From G965261475 sp965261475 [NCBI: bacterium] (GTDB taxonomy: Bacteria; SAR324; XYD2-FULL-50-16): a stretch of DNA of 64,000 nucleotides. Below are positions 44,811 through 54,108 of the stretch, in pieces. The position numbers and the translations under genes were made by a program. Location: positions 186,001 to 250,000 of the forward strand of contig OZ253454.1 in assembly GCA_965261475.1 (NCBI GenBank), read 5' to 3'. Every line of letters begins with the position of its first letter. Positions within the stretch are counted from its first letter, which is position 1. Under the pieces are notes generated by a model, which did no database searches, was not told where the DNA came from, and saw only the letters and a list, made by a program, of their open reading frames with translations.

Positions 44811-45993
44811 GCTCTCCTCCTATCATGTTAATGGAGCCAAAAATCGCAACTATATCTGCTAAAAAATGTCCTACGCACATTTGCTTCATAGCAGCTACAA
44901 AATTAAAACAAGGTGGACGACACCTACATTTTACAGGTGTGCCACTGCCGTCTGAAACTATATAAAAACCTAATTCTCCGTTTGCTCCTTCTATTGTAGA
45001 ATAAACTTCTCCTGCAGGGGGGCAATGTCCATCCATAATAATTTTAAAATGGTCAATCAATCCTTCTATATTCCCGTAAACATCTTTTTTTTTTGGTAGA
45101 GTGGCTTTTCTATTGGCAAGTTGAAAATCTCCTGCTGGTATTTTTTTACTTGCTTGGCGTATGATAGAAATAGATTGTCTCATTTCCTCTAGTCTTACTA
45201 AGTATCTATCAAAACAATCTCCTACTTCTCCTACTGGAATATCAAAGTCTAGTTCTGGATAAATAGAATAGCCTCCTGCTGCTACCCGTAAGTCTTGTGG
45301 AATTCCACAAGCTCTTAACATAGGTCCACTAAAGCCAAAGGATAGTGCTTTTTCTTTAGAGATTACTCCAATATCTTTGACTCTATCTACAAAAATTTTA
45401 TTTTTTGTAAGCAATTTATCGGCTTCATTGATTACCTCTTCGGTTTTATCTATGCGTTTTGCTAATTTTTCTAAAAAACCCTCTGGGAAATCATTAGCGT
45501 TACCACCAAAACGAGACCAAGAAGTAGTTAATCTTGCCCCCGTAAATTCTTCTATTAGTTCCCATAAATATTCTCTTGCTTTAATAAACCATAAAAAATA
45601 AGTGAAGGCACCTAATTCCATACCAGAAGCACCTAGGCATGTTAAGTGATCAGAAATACGGGAGATTTCCATCATAATTACTCTTGCGTATTCCGCTCTT
45701 TTAGTAGGTTTGATTTGAAACAGTTTTTCGACACCTTGAGAGTAGCCAACATTATTGATAATAGCAGAGCAGTAGTTGAGTCTGTCGGTATAAGGGAAAA
45801 TTTGTAAGTAGCGAGCATTTTCACATTGTTTTTCAAAACCTCGATGTAAATAACCTATTTTTGCATCCATGTCTACAATTTTTTCTCCATCTAGTTTGAT
45901 GCTTAAGCGTATAATGCCGTGCATTGCAGGGTGAGATGGACCCATTTCTAATTCAATAAAATCTTCTGTTCTTTTATTTTCTTCTAGGTTCAT
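44800..45993 (-). CDS. nuoD: NADH-quinone oxidoreductase subunit D
   Basis: NuoD (49-kDa type) forms much of the quinone site of complex I. MGPSHPAMHGIIRLSIKLDGE near the start and the C-terminal DIVAIFGSINMIGGELDR are diagnostic. The 397-residue length is usual for separate NuoC and NuoD. I chose the ATG at 45993, 20 bases inside nuoC, because the family starts shortly before the GPSHPA motif; the frame is open to 46104 but that part is out-of-frame nuoC sequence. Confidence 0.96.
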   Translation of the reverse strand: MNLEENKRTEDFIELEMGPSHPAMHGIIRLSIKLDGEKIVDMDAKIGYLHRGFEKQCENARYLQIFPYTDRLNYCSAIINNVGYSQGVEKLFQIKPTKRAEYARVIMMEISRISDHLTCLGASGMELGAFTYFLWFIKAREYLWELIEEFTGARLTTSWSRFGGNANDFPEGFLEKLAKRIDKTEEVINEADKLLTKNKIFVDRVKDIGVISKEKALSFGFSGPMLRACGIPQDLRVAAGGYSIYPELDFDIPVGEVGDCFDRYLVRLEEMRQSISIIRQASKKIPAGDFQLANRKATLPKKKDVYGNIEGLIDHFKIIMDGHCPPAGEVYSTIEGANGELGFYIVSDGSGTPVKCRCRPPCFNFVAAMKQMCVGHFLADIVAIFGSINMIGGELDR

Positions 45994-46504
45994 AAATTTG
46001 CTTTTGCATATAAGCTTTTCTTTCTTTAATATCTTTGAGTGGAATTCTTGGTTGTTCGTGTGTAATCGAATAATCTTTTCTAAGAGGATGTCCTTCAAAT
46101 TCATCGTACATTAGAATTCTTCTTAAATCTGGATGCCCAACAAACTCTATTCCATACATATCATAACATTCTCTTTCGTACCAATTAGCACATTCCCAAA
46201 ATTCGCAGAGGCTATCTATTTTAGTATCGTCTTCGTTGATTAAGCATTTGATTCTCACCCTATGTTGGTAAGTTATAGATAAAAAATGATATACCATTTG
46301 AAAGCGACTAGGTTTATCGTGGTAGAGAAAATCCACTGCGCTCAAATCTATTAGTTGCTCAAATTTTAGTCCTTCATTATCTTTTAAAACCAGAGCTACT
46401 TTTTTTAAATTTTGTTTTTTAATTAGCATAGTCGTCTCGCCTAAGGGCTCACTAATTTCTAGCAAGAGAGTCGGAAAAATTTCTTTGAGTTTTTGAATTA
46501 GCAT
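45974..46504 (-). CDS. nuoC: NADH-quinone oxidoreductase subunit C
   Basis: NuoC (30-kDa type) belongs to the peripheral arm of complex I. The signature WYERECYDMYGIEFVGHPDLRRIL, with EGHPLRKDY, is clear at about residues 107-145 in a 176-residue protein. It starts three bases after nuoB. Confidence 0.95.
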   Translation of the reverse strand: MLIQKLKEIFPTLLLEISEPLGETTMLIKKQNLKKVALVLKDNEGLKFEQLIDLSAVDFLYHDKPSRFQMVYHFLSITYQHRVRIKCLINEDDTKIDSLCEFWECANWYERECYDMYGIEFVGHPDLRRILMYDEFEGHPLRKDYSITHEQPRIPLKDIKERKAYMQKQIYEPRRK

Positions 46505-46507
46505 CTT

Positions 46508-47032
46508 CTACGAGCTTTTGACTTGAGTATCGTTAAAATTATCTTCCCTAGGGTTAACGCCCGTAGTTCCTTTTGGTCCTTCTTCTTGGATCATTCTTTG
46601 TAGTTCTAAAAGTCCATCTAGTACGGCTTCTGGTCTTGGCGGGCAACCTGCAATGTAAACATCTACAGGAATAATTCTATCTATGCCTTGTACTGTGGCG
46701 TAGTTTTGATAAAAACCACCAGAAGAAGCGCAAGCACCAAAAGCAATCACCCATTTAGGCTCTGCCATTTGATCGTAAACTCTTTTTAAGATGGGAGCAA
46801 TTTTATGCGTAATAGTACCTACCACAAATAATAAATCTGCTTGCCTTGGAGAGAATCTTGGAATTTCTGCACCAAATCTTGCAATATCGTAATGAGAGCA
46901 AGCAGTTGACATAAACTCTATACCACAACAAGAAGTGATAAATGGATATTGAAACAGAGAAAATTTTCTGCTCCAGTTTATCATAGATTCTAATTTTGTA
47001 GCAAAAAAGTTATTATTATTTTCTAATCCCAT
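46508..47032 (-). CDS. nuoB: NADH-quinone oxidoreductase subunit B
   Basis: NuoB carries iron-sulfur cluster N2, the last electron carrier before quinone. From the chosen start its ligands are Cys35 and Cys36 (TSCCGIE), Cys101 (FGACASSGG) and Cys130 (AGCPPRPE). The length of 174 is normal. A GTG at 47053 is in frame, but the ATG at 47032 has an exact AGGAGG six bases upstream, which decides the start. It overlaps nuoA by ten bases. Confidence 0.97.
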   Translation of the reverse strand: MGLENNNNFFATKLESMINWSRKFSLFQYPFITSCCGIEFMSTACSHYDIARFGAEIPRFSPRQADLLFVVGTITHKIAPILKRVYDQMAEPKWVIAFGACASSGGFYQNYATVQGIDRIIPVDVYIAGCPPRPEAVLDGLLELQRMIQEEGPKGTTGVNPREDNFNDTQVKSS

Positions 47033-47388
47033 TCTAACCCTCCTTTTTTCCACTCATAAACTAGTCCAAAAATTAAAATACTCAAAAAAATCAGTATTGC
47101 TATAAACCCATACCATCCCAAACTGCGAAAATTTGCAGCCCACGGGTAGAGAAAAATAATTTCTACATCAAAAGCTAAAAACAACATAGCTACCAAGTGG
47201 TAATTGATATTGATGCTATATTTTTTTGATATTCCTTGTGATTCTATTCCCGATTCAAAGGGTGATTGTTTAACGAGGCTAGGTCTTTTTGGTCCTAAAA
47301 AATAAGCAATTAGTAAAAAAGCCAAGGACAAAAAACCGCCCAAAAAACACAAAATCAAGAATGGTAAGTATTGTAAGTTGATTGCCAT
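47023..47388 (-). CDS. nuoA: NADH-quinone oxidoreductase subunit A
   Basis: NuoA is a small membrane subunit at the junction of the two arms of complex I. Three membrane helices, the loop [12 protein letters not shown], and the conserved [12 protein letters not shown] are present in 121 residues. It is the first gene of the leftward nuoABCD cluster; the remaining nuo genes (E to N) are not in this window. Confidence 0.95.
   Translation of the reverse strand: MAINLQYLPFLILCFLGGFLSLAFLLIAYFLGPKRPSLVKQSPFESGIESQGISKKYSININYHLVAMLFLAFDVEIIFLYPWAANFRSLGWYGFIAILIFLSILIFGLVYEWKKGGLEWD
47039..47044 (-). promoter_or_regulatory. Strong ribosome-binding site of nuoB
   Basis: AGGAGG on the minus strand lies six bases before the nuoB ATG and inside the last codons of nuoA. 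It is one of the few full Shine-Dalgarno matches in the window and fixes the nuoB start. Confidence 0.85.
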
Positions 47389-47439
47389 TATTTGAATTAC
47401 AATAAATGTTGTTTGTTTAGATAAATTTTAAAAAAAATT

Positions 47440-47871
47440 CTACCAACTTCCTATGTTTTTCATAGAAAGCCAAGGATCTTGTGTAACCAAAGCTGCGCCT
47501 TTTTGTAAAATCTCAATAGAGATATTATCTGGTGACTTAATAAACGCCATGTGCCCATCACGAGGTGGACGACAGATAAGTACATCTAGATCCATCAATC
47601 TTTGACAATAATCATAAATATTGTCTACCAAATAAGCAAGATGACCAAAATTCCTGCCATTATGATATTTTTCCTGATCCCAATTATAAGTTAATTCTAG
47701 CATAGGAGTCTTGTCATTTTTGGTGTCTGCTTCAGTAGCTAAAAAGACTAAAGTAAACCGACCTTGTTTTGATTCTTTTCTCCTAATTTCTATCAGACCT
47801 AATTTATGACAATAAAAATCTAGTGAGTCAGTCAAACTTGTTACCCGCAGCATTGTATGTAGGTATTCCAT
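47440..47871 (-). CDS. gloA: Lactoylglutathione lyase (glyoxalase I)
   Basis: GloA isomerises the methylglyoxal-glutathione adduct to lactoylglutathione. All four metal ligands can be placed: His5, Glu59 (MLELTYNW), His77 (FGHLAYLV) and Glu120 (ISIEILQKG). The length of 143 is normal. It implies that the cell has glutathione. It precedes nuoA on the same strand by about 50 bases and is divergent from yaaA. Confidence 0.93.
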   Translation of the reverse strand: MEYLHTMLRVTSLTDSLDFYCHKLGLIEIRRKESKQGRFTLVFLATEADTKNDKTPMLELTYNWDQEKYHNGRNFGHLAYLVDNIYDYCQRLMDLDVLICRPPRDGHMAFIKSPDNISIEILQKGAALVTQDPWLSMKNIGSW

Positions 47872-47936
47872 TTTTATAACAAACAGTGTATATCATAGCT
47901 AAGTCTAAATCAAAAAAAAAATTAAGTAAATATCTT

Positions 47937-48704
47937 ATGAAAGTAATCATCTCACCCGCAAAATCTTTGAATTTTAAACAAGTTGTACCAACTAAGGAAT
48001 ATACAAAGCCACAATTTTTAGAAAAAACGCTCAAAATTCACAAAAAATTACAAAAACAGAGCGCTAAAAGTATTGCTAAATTGATGAATCTTTCTGATAA
48101 ACTTGGTCAATTAAATTGGCAAAGGTACCAAGATTGGAGTGCAACAAAAGTAGAAAAAAATGCTAGACAAGCAATTTTTGCATTTTGGGGTGATGTTTAC
48201 CTAGGGCTAGACGCCTATAGTTTAAGCAAAGATCAAATTTCTCTATTACAAGCAAAGGTAAGGATACTTTCTGGTTTTTATGGTCTGTTACGACCTTTGG
48301 ATTTAATTCAAGCTCACCGCCTAACAATGGGAACGAATCTCAAAATTGGCAAGAATAATAATCTCTACCAATTTTGGGGAGAGGTTATTACTAAAGCTCT
48401 AGCACAAGAATTGCAGAAAAACGAACCTCTGATCAATTTAGCAAGCAACGAATATTTTAAGTTACTACAAAAGCAAAGCTTTGCTAGCTCTATTATCACT
48501 CCTATTTTTCAAGATTGTAAAAACGGGCAATATAAAGTGATTAGTTTCTTTGCAAAAAAGGCTAGGGGTATGATGGTTAGATTTTTACTAGATCACAACC
48601 TCCAAACTTTTACAGAATTAAAGAATTTTGATTATGGAGGTTATATTTTTACTCCTAAGCTATCTACCGCAGACATGTTTGTTTTTCAAAGAAAAGAATT
48701 ATAG
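47937..48704 (+). CDS. yaaA: Peroxide-stress protein YaaA (UPF0246)
   Basis: YaaA lowers free iron during hydrogen peroxide stress. The family start KVIISPAKSLNF, LSGFYGLLRPLDLIQAHRLTMGT, and the C-terminal VISFFAKKARGMMVRF are clear. The protein from the ATG at 47937 is 255 residues; an upstream ATG at 47886 would add a lysine-rich 17-residue stretch that is not conserved. Confidence 0.94.
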   Translation: MKVIISPAKSLNFKQVVPTKEYTKPQFLEKTLKIHKKLQKQSAKSIAKLMNLSDKLGQLNWQRYQDWSATKVEKNARQAIFAFWGDVYLGLDAYSLSKDQISLLQAKVRILSGFYGLLRPLDLIQAHRLTMGTNLKIGKNNNLYQFWGEVITKALAQELQKNEPLINLASNEYFKLLQKQSFASSIITPIFQDCKNGQYKVISFFAKKARGMMVRFLLDHNLQTFTELKNFDYGGYIFTPKLSTADMFVFQRKEL

Positions 48705-48849
48705 AATTTGTTTTGTAAAAAGCGTATATTTTTGGAAATGTGGCAGATGTCACTAGACTATGCTCATAGCAACAGTAGTAATGTGCGTACTAGTAATATA
48801 AACTACAAAATATTATTTCAGGTTATACACTACGACTAGCTATTTTGAG

Positions 48850-49533
48850 CTAGAATGGTAATGTTGGTGTGGAGCTCTTTGTTCTTTCAGGTTGAGTTTG
48901 ACGAATTTTATAAGGTGTGAGTGCTTCTTGCCAAGAGACTGGTATTGGGGTGGCACTCCTCCTTTTTTCTTTGTAATTTTCGTAATAAATATATCCTTTT
49001 TCGAGACCGTGAAGATAGAGGTCTCTTGTAACCTTGACATCTTGCTGGCAGTAGGTTGCTATTTTTTCTAGGTAGGTTTCATCGGCTGTTTCTTGGTATT
49101 TTTTATACCAAGCTAAGGCGTCTAGTCCATCAGCAGATTTACCAATCTCAAGAGTAGCGCTAGCTACATTATCTAGCCTGACGCGCTTACCAATTTTTTT
49201 GTGGATTGCAATCAATAGATCTAAGTTTTTCTGAGATTCTAGTTTAGCTAACAGAGCCTCTTGTTCAGAGCCTTTATAATAACCTAATAATACTTCGTAA
49301 TCAAAATAAAGATGGTTAAAACCTATTACCCGAGACCCACAACAAAGATGGTCAACTAATTCTTGTAGCTGACAACGTTGACGGTCGTGATAATAAGTAA
49401 AAAAATCATTCTTCTTGGAGTCCCAGACAACAGCTACAGAAAACTTCATATCTTTTATATTACTCCATCCACCTACTTCTTCGGCGCTTTTTTGAGTTTC
49501 TAAGTCAAAAACAAGAAAATCTTTTGTTGACAT
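48850..49533 (-). CDS. DEDD-type 3'-5' exonuclease/RNase H-like protein
   Basis: The acidic residues of the DEDDy nuclease group can be placed: Asp10 and Glu12 (FDLETQ), Asp78 (GFNHLYFDYEVL), and Asp165 with Tyr161 (YCQQDVKVTRDL). The family is related to the RNase H-like nuclease associated with YprB. Substrate is unknown; DNA or RNA end processing is likely. The C-terminal ~30 residues are basic and proline-rich, probably flexible. It starts immediately after the 85-residue gene, without a gap, so the two are co-translated. Confidence 0.82.
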   Translation of the reverse strand: MSTKDFLVFDLETQKSAEEVGGWSNIKDMKFSVAVVWDSKKNDFFTYYHDRQRCQLQELVDHLCCGSRVIGFNHLYFDYEVLLGYYKGSEQEALLAKLESQKNLDLLIAIHKKIGKRVRLDNVASATLEIGKSADGLDALAWYKKYQETADETYLEKIATYCQQDVKVTRDLYLHGLEKGYIYYENYKEKRRSATPIPVSWQEALTPYKIRQTQPERTKSSTPTLPF

Positions 49534-49791
49534 TTACAGATCAGCTGAGCGGCTATATCCAGTTTTCTTCACAGAAGCTCCTCCAAAGTAACTAGGTCTA
49601 ACCGTAGTTTGTTTTGTATTGGCAGCTTTTCTACAAAAAACCATACCATCAAAACTATCTTCGTATGTTCTTAGAGGCTCACTAATAAGTGCTAGTTGAG
49701 GCACTCCATTAGCTCCCACTAGCACGAATTGACTCTCATCTGTTGGATCATAGGTTCCTTTAATTGTCATATATGCAGCTTTTTTACCCAT
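49534..49791 (-). CDS. Conserved-looking 85-residue protein, function unknown
   Basis: This small soluble protein (begins MGKKAAYMTIKGTYDPTDESQ) contains a beta-rich central part (FVLVGANGVPQLALISEPL) and a basic, glycine- and serine-rich tail. I recognise no family. Its stop directly abuts the start of the DEDD exonuclease and it follows the ParB-like gene by nine bases, which supports real coding and a shared process. Confidence 0.6.
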   Translation of the reverse strand: MGKKAAYMTIKGTYDPTDESQFVLVGANGVPQLALISEPLRTYEDSFDGMVFCRKAANTKQTTVRPSYFGGASVKKTGYSRSADL

Positions 49792-49800
49792 AAGTATATT

Positions 49801-50700
49801 TTATAATAATTTATACAAATAATTTATTTGTTCATATGAGTATGTTAGCTTATTTTGAAAACAAAACAAGAATTTTTTTAAATCTTTAATGTTTTTTGTT
49901 TTCCAGTAAAAATTAAGATAAGGAGATTCTAGATTTGTGTCGTAATTGATTTTTATGCCAGTAGCTAATTTAAGTTTTTGTAATGCTGCTGCTCTTTTTT
50001 GTAAAATCTCGCTTGCAACAGGATTTTTAAGGTTAAATAGCGTATTTTGAAAGCTAGCCAAACTTGTTTTTGAATCAGTAATAGCAAACTCTAGCAAGGA
50101 AGAGATGGATTGTTTTTTTAACCTTTTTAAATCGTAGAGTGTTTCTAAAATTTGTTTATATTGGTTAAAATTTAGTTTAAATTTTTTAAATTTGTCGCCT
50201 ATCAGTTTGAGTTCTTCGTTATTTAATTTTTGAAATACTTTATAGGTCTGCATAGTCCAAGATTCTAGCGGCAGGATTGATAGCAAAAAATCTTTTCTAT
50301 GAAACATTTCCAAAATTATTTTTAAAAAATCACTATGAGGAATAATTTGCTGTAATTCGCTAATTGCTACAAGTTTCACTACAGATATTTGTTTATGTTT
50401 TGCCATTTTCTGTAACAATTCTCCTAAAAAGATCCAATTTGTTTTTCCATTTTGAAATTTATTTAATAATTTTGCAGACCATAGTTTTAAAAAATAAGAA
50501 TTAGGAAAGACTAAGCATTTTTGTTTGTTTTGAGGGTAGTGTTTCCACCTTTGGTAGCCGTCCACTAGTAGATAGTGTTCTTGAGTTTGCACTACCTTTG
50601 GAGGCTCGTAGTAAGAGTTAGTTAACTGTGTCTTAGTTGCTGGGTATTCAAAAAGAGCGCAAGTTTTTATTTTTTCTGAGGCAATTATTTTGAGCTGCAT
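49801..50700 (-). CDS. ParB-like N-domain protein
   Basis: Residues about 35-50 (VVQTQEHYLLVDGYQRWKHY) resemble the ParB/Srx fold motif in which a nucleotide-binding loop follows VDGYRR. The remaining ~240 residues are helical and lysine-rich, including recurrent LKKL patterns, and may bind DNA. It lacks the partner parA and the standard ParB helix-turn-helix that I could identify. It is the second gene of the four-gene leftward cluster ending with the exonuclease. Confidence 0.6.
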   Translation of the reverse strand: MQLKIIASEKIKTCALFEYPATKTQLTNSYYEPPKVVQTQEHYLLVDGYQRWKHYPQNKQKCLVFPNSYFLKLWSAKLLNKFQNGKTNWIFLGELLQKMAKHKQISVVKLVAISELQQIIPHSDFLKIILEMFHRKDFLLSILPLESWTMQTYKVFQKLNNEELKLIGDKFKKFKLNFNQYKQILETLYDLKRLKKQSISSLLEFAITDSKTSLASFQNTLFNLKNPVASEILQKRAAALQKLKLATGIKINYDTNLESPYLNFYWKTKNIKDLKKFLFCFQNKLTYSYEQINYLYKLL

Positions 50701-50706
50701 AGATTT

Positions 50707-51315
50707 TTAGCTTAAGAGTTTTGATTTAAAAAATATTTTTAAGTACCAAAAAAGACATTGATATAAAACTTGACCAAAAGAAGTATGCCAAACACAGTAG
50801 TAATGTGCTGGTTGGTAAAAAGAAATCTTTAGCTCTTTTTGATACTTTGGAGGTAACAATTGTTTTATTTGGTATAAAATACCTAAGTAAGGAAAGTCAT
50901 CCCAAGAAAGCAATAGTTCTATTTTTTTAATACGAAAACAACAACAAAGTTTTTTTGCAAGTTGCAATAATTCTGCTTTATCTATAGGTACTTTTTGTTT
51001 CTTTTTTGCGATAGTTTTTTTGCTACTAGTATGCTGTTTTTGAAGTTGTTGATTTTGTATTTTTTTAGCAGCAATTTTAGCATAAATTTTTTGGATAATT
51101 GCCTCTAAAAGTTGCTCAAAAGAACTTTGTTTTTTTAATCTAAAAAAAACAATTTTTATATCTAGCGAGGAGTTAAATTGAATTTGACATAATAAGAGCT
51201 GAATTTTACACAAAAAAGGAGTTCCTTGCACGGTAATTTTGAGAGTGGCAAAAAGCACTAGTAAAAAACAGAGCAAAACAAGCCCCAAGACTAGCAAAAT
51301 AATTGTAAGAATCAT
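50707..51315 (-). CDS. Membrane-anchored protein, DUF2953-like
   Basis: An N-terminal membrane helix (1-25) is followed by a beta-rich segment (LFATLKITVQGTPFLCKIQLLLCQI), a long lysine/glutamine linker, a cysteine cluster LCCCF near residue 130, and a C-terminal hydrophobic stretch. The outline resembles DUF2953 membrane proteins, but the match is by eye and uncertain. It heads the leftward cluster and is divergent from sppA. Confidence 0.5.
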   Translation of the reverse strand: MILTIILLVLGLVLLCFLLVLFATLKITVQGTPFLCKIQLLLCQIQFNSSLDIKIVFFRLKKQSSFEQLLEAIIQKIYAKIAAKKIQNQQLQKQHTSSKKTIAKKKQKVPIDKAELLQLAKKLCCCFRIKKIELLLSWDDFPYLGILYQIKQLLPPKYQKELKISFYQPAHYYCVWHTSFGQVLYQCLFWYLKIFFKSKLLS

Positions 51316-51430
51316 TTTTAGTCTTTGATAATTTTTATATTCTTATTTTACAAAAAAATAGAGAAAAAATAGAATTTTTCTCTTTTTGTTACTATACTAG
51401 CATAAGGGTGTTTTATACAAAATAAAATTT

Positions 51431-52312
51431 ATGAAGATATTTTTTTCTCGTTTACAAAGAAAACATAAGGTACTTTTTCCTTTAGGAGTTTTTTTTGTGC
51501 TCTTGTTGCTTATAGTTTTTATTAGAGAACTACAAACAATAAAACAGACTCAAGGAGTTGCAAAAATAGGCGTTATTCCTATTGAAACAGTTATATTTTC
51601 ATCAGAGTTACTTTTAGAGCAAATCGATAATTTTATCAAAGATGAAGAAATTTTTGCTATTGTTTTAAAAATTAATTCTCCCGGTGGGGCGGTAGCTCCC
51701 GTACAAGATGTCTTTCAAAAACTCTTAAAAGCTAGGGAGCACAAAGCTATCTATACGTCTATTGGTGCTTTGGCTGCTTCGGGTGGTTATTATCTAGCAG
51801 CTGCAAGCGATAAAATTTTTGCTAATAAGGGCTCTATTGTAGGAAGTATTGGTGTTATTTTCCAGTATATTCGCTACGGAGATTTGTTAAAAAAAATAGG
51901 GGTTAGCCCTGTTGTAATTAAAGCGGGCAAACACAAAGATCTTATTAGTCCTTATCGTGAGCTTAGCCTTGAGGAAAGAAATTTTATCCAAGATATAGTA
52001 AATGAATCGCATGAGCAATTTATTGCTGATATTGCTTTGGGCAGGGGGGTAGCAAAAGCGGCAATTGTTTCTTTAGCAGATGGTAGAATTTTTAGCGGTA
52101 CGCAAGCTAAAGGTCATGGATTGATTGATGAAATAGGAGGGCTGGATGATTTAGTAAATTATTTAATAGAAAAACATCAATTTAGAGATATCCAACTTGT
52201 TTATCCCGAAAAAGATTGGAAAAGTTACTGGAGCGATTTTGTAGTTTTGCTTGGGCTTAATCCACTAGAAAATTTACAACTCTCAGGACTCTTATCAATT
52301 TATACCCTTTAG
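51431..52312 (+). CDS. sppA: Signal peptide peptidase SppA, short form
   Basis: SppA degrades cleaved signal peptides in the inner membrane. One membrane helix (about 13-32) precedes a Ser-Lys protease domain: INSPGGAVAP (81-90), nucleophile Ser117 in LAASGGYY, and general-base Lys169 in KAGKHKD. The 52-residue spacing of Ser and Lys is that of B. subtilis SppA. The 293-residue length marks the short, single-domain form. aspS begins three bases after its stop. Confidence 0.94.
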   Translation: MKIFFSRLQRKHKVLFPLGVFFVLLLLIVFIRELQTIKQTQGVAKIGVIPIETVIFSSELLLEQIDNFIKDEEIFAIVLKINSPGGAVAPVQDVFQKLLKAREHKAIYTSIGALAASGGYYLAAASDKIFANKGSIVGSIGVIFQYIRYGDLLKKIGVSPVVIKAGKHKDLISPYRELSLEERNFIQDIVNESHEQFIADIALGRGVAKAAIVSLADGRIFSGTQAKGHGLIDEIGGLDDLVNYLIEKHQFRDIQLVYPEKDWKSYWSDFVVLLGLNPLENLQLSGLLSIYTL

Positions 52313-52315
52313 ACT

Positions 52316-54100
52316 ATGACTACTTTGCTACAAAGAACACACCGCTGCGGAGAACTAGGTAAGCAAGATGTGAGCAATAAAATTATTCTTCAAGGATGGG
52401 TTAGTAATCGCAGGGACCACGGAGGGTTAATTTTTGTCAATTTAAGAGATATCTCTGGCATTATACAGTTAGTTTTTGACCCTCAGGTTAATCAAACTGC
52501 CCATGCTGTAGCAGAAAATATTCGCTCTGAGTATGTTTTACAAGTTTGCGGCAAGCTCAAACTCAGAGATGCGGTTAGCATTAACCCAAATATGAAAACG
52601 GGAAGAGTAGAGCTTTTTGTAGATTCGGCAGAAGTTTTGAATAGTAGCCTTACTACACCATTTTTAATCGGAGAAGATGTTAGTTTAAATGAAAAAATTT
52701 TATTGAATTATAGGTATTTAGATTTGCGCAGACCAAAACTACAGCAAAATATTATCACACGCTCTAAAGTTACACATTTAATCAGAAATTTTTTAGCAAG
52801 TCGCGATTTTATTGAAGTAGAAACACCTATTTTGACTAAATCAACTCCTGAGGGTGCTAGGGACTTTATTGTGCCCTCTAGAATACAGCAAGGAAGTTTT
52901 TACGCTCTACCTCAATCACCACAGCTTTTTAAACAGCTTCTTATGGTTAGCGGTCTAGATAGGTATTATCAAATAAGCCGTTGTTTTCGTGACGAAGATT
53001 TAAGAAACAATAGACAACCAGAATTTTCTCAAATTGATATTGAAATATCTTTTACTACTAGAGAGGTTATTTTTGTACTAGTAGAGCAAATGTTTCAAAA
53101 AATTTTCCAAGAAATCCTTAAAATTGATTGCCCTACGCCTTTTCGTATTTTGTCTTATGAAGAAGCAATGCAAAATTACGGTAGCGATACTCCTGATTTG
53201 CGTTTTGATATGTTGCTACATGATATTACAACAATTGTTAGAGCTAGTAACTTTCAAGTGTTTAGCAAGGTAGTAGCAAACAATGGGGTTGTCAAAGCTA
53301 TGTGTATTCCAGATGGTGCAAAATTTTCTCGCAAAGAGCTAGAGCAGTTAACAAAGATAGCTATAGAAAACAAGGCAAAGGGTATGGCTTGGGTCAAACT
53401 TACGAAGCAAGGATGGCAATCTCCTATTGCTAAATTTTTTTCTAACCAGCAACAAGCACAGATTGTGACAGCTACTAGTGCCAACGAGGGAGACCTCATA
53501 ATTTTTGGAGCAGATCAAGCGCCAATTGTGAATAATGTATTATCCTTGTTGCGGCAAACAATCGCTCAAACACACAATCTATGCAAGAAAGATGATTTTA
53601 AATTTTGTTGGGTGGTAGATTTTCCTTTATTTGAATATTCCGTAGCAGAGCAAAGACTAGTGAGTAGCCACCACCCCTTTACTGCGCCTCACATAGCAGA
53701 TTGGCAAAAATATCACGAATCTGAGCCTTTAAAAATTCGCTCTTTGTCTTATGATTTAGTGCTCAATGGAGTAGAGATTGGCGGTGGCAGTAGCAGAATT
53801 CACTCTAGAGAACTACAACAAAGTATTTTTGAAAAACTCAAGCTATCCCAAGAGCAAGTAGCAAAGAATTTTGCTTTTTTATTAGAAGCACTGGAGTTTG
53901 GAGCTCCTCCCCACAGTGGTATAGCTTTTGGTTTAGATAGAATTATGATGTTTTTAACTAGCGCAGAGTCTATTAGAGATGTGATTGCTTTTCCTAAAAC
54001 GCAGAATGCTTCTTGCCTACTTAGTGACGCCCCTGCTCAAGTAGATGCTAAGCAACTACGCGAACTAGGTATTTTACTAAAGCAGGATTTAAAAAAATAA
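52316..54100 (+). CDS. aspS: Aspartyl-tRNA synthetase
   Basis: This class II synthetase has an N-terminal OB anticodon-binding domain (LQGWVSNRRDHGGLIFVNLRD), motif 2 (YQISRCFRDEDLRNNRQPEF), the bacterial GAD insert, and motif 3 GIAFGLDRIMM. At 594 residues it is the bacterial-type enzyme. Whether it also charges tRNA-Asn cannot be decided from what is seen here. It sits between sppA and a FliN-like gene. Confidence 0.96.
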   Translation: MTTLLQRTHRCGELGKQDVSNKIILQGWVSNRRDHGGLIFVNLRDISGIIQLVFDPQVNQTAHAVAENIRSEYVLQVCGKLKLRDAVSINPNMKTGRVELFVDSAEVLNSSLTTPFLIGEDVSLNEKILLNYRYLDLRRPKLQQNIITRSKVTHLIRNFLASRDFIEVETPILTKSTPEGARDFIVPSRIQQGSFYALPQSPQLFKQLLMVSGLDRYYQISRCFRDEDLRNNRQPEFSQIDIEISFTTREVIFVLVEQMFQKIFQEILKIDCPTPFRILSYEEAMQNYGSDTPDLRFDMLLHDITTIVRASNFQVFSKVVANNGVVKAMCIPDGAKFSRKELEQLTKIAIENKAKGMAWVKLTKQGWQSPIAKFFSNQQQAQIVTATSANEGDLIIFGADQAPIVNNVLSLLRQTIAQTHNLCKKDDFKFCWVVDFPLFEYSVAEQRLVSSHHPFTAPHIADWQKYHESEPLKIRSLSYDLVLNGVEIGGGSSRIHSRELQQSIFEKLKLSQEQVAKNFAFLLEALEFGAPPHSGIAFGLDRIMMFLTSAESIRDVIAFPKTQNASCLLSDAPAQVDAKQLRELGILLKQDLKK

Positions 54101-54108
54101 ACTCGCTG

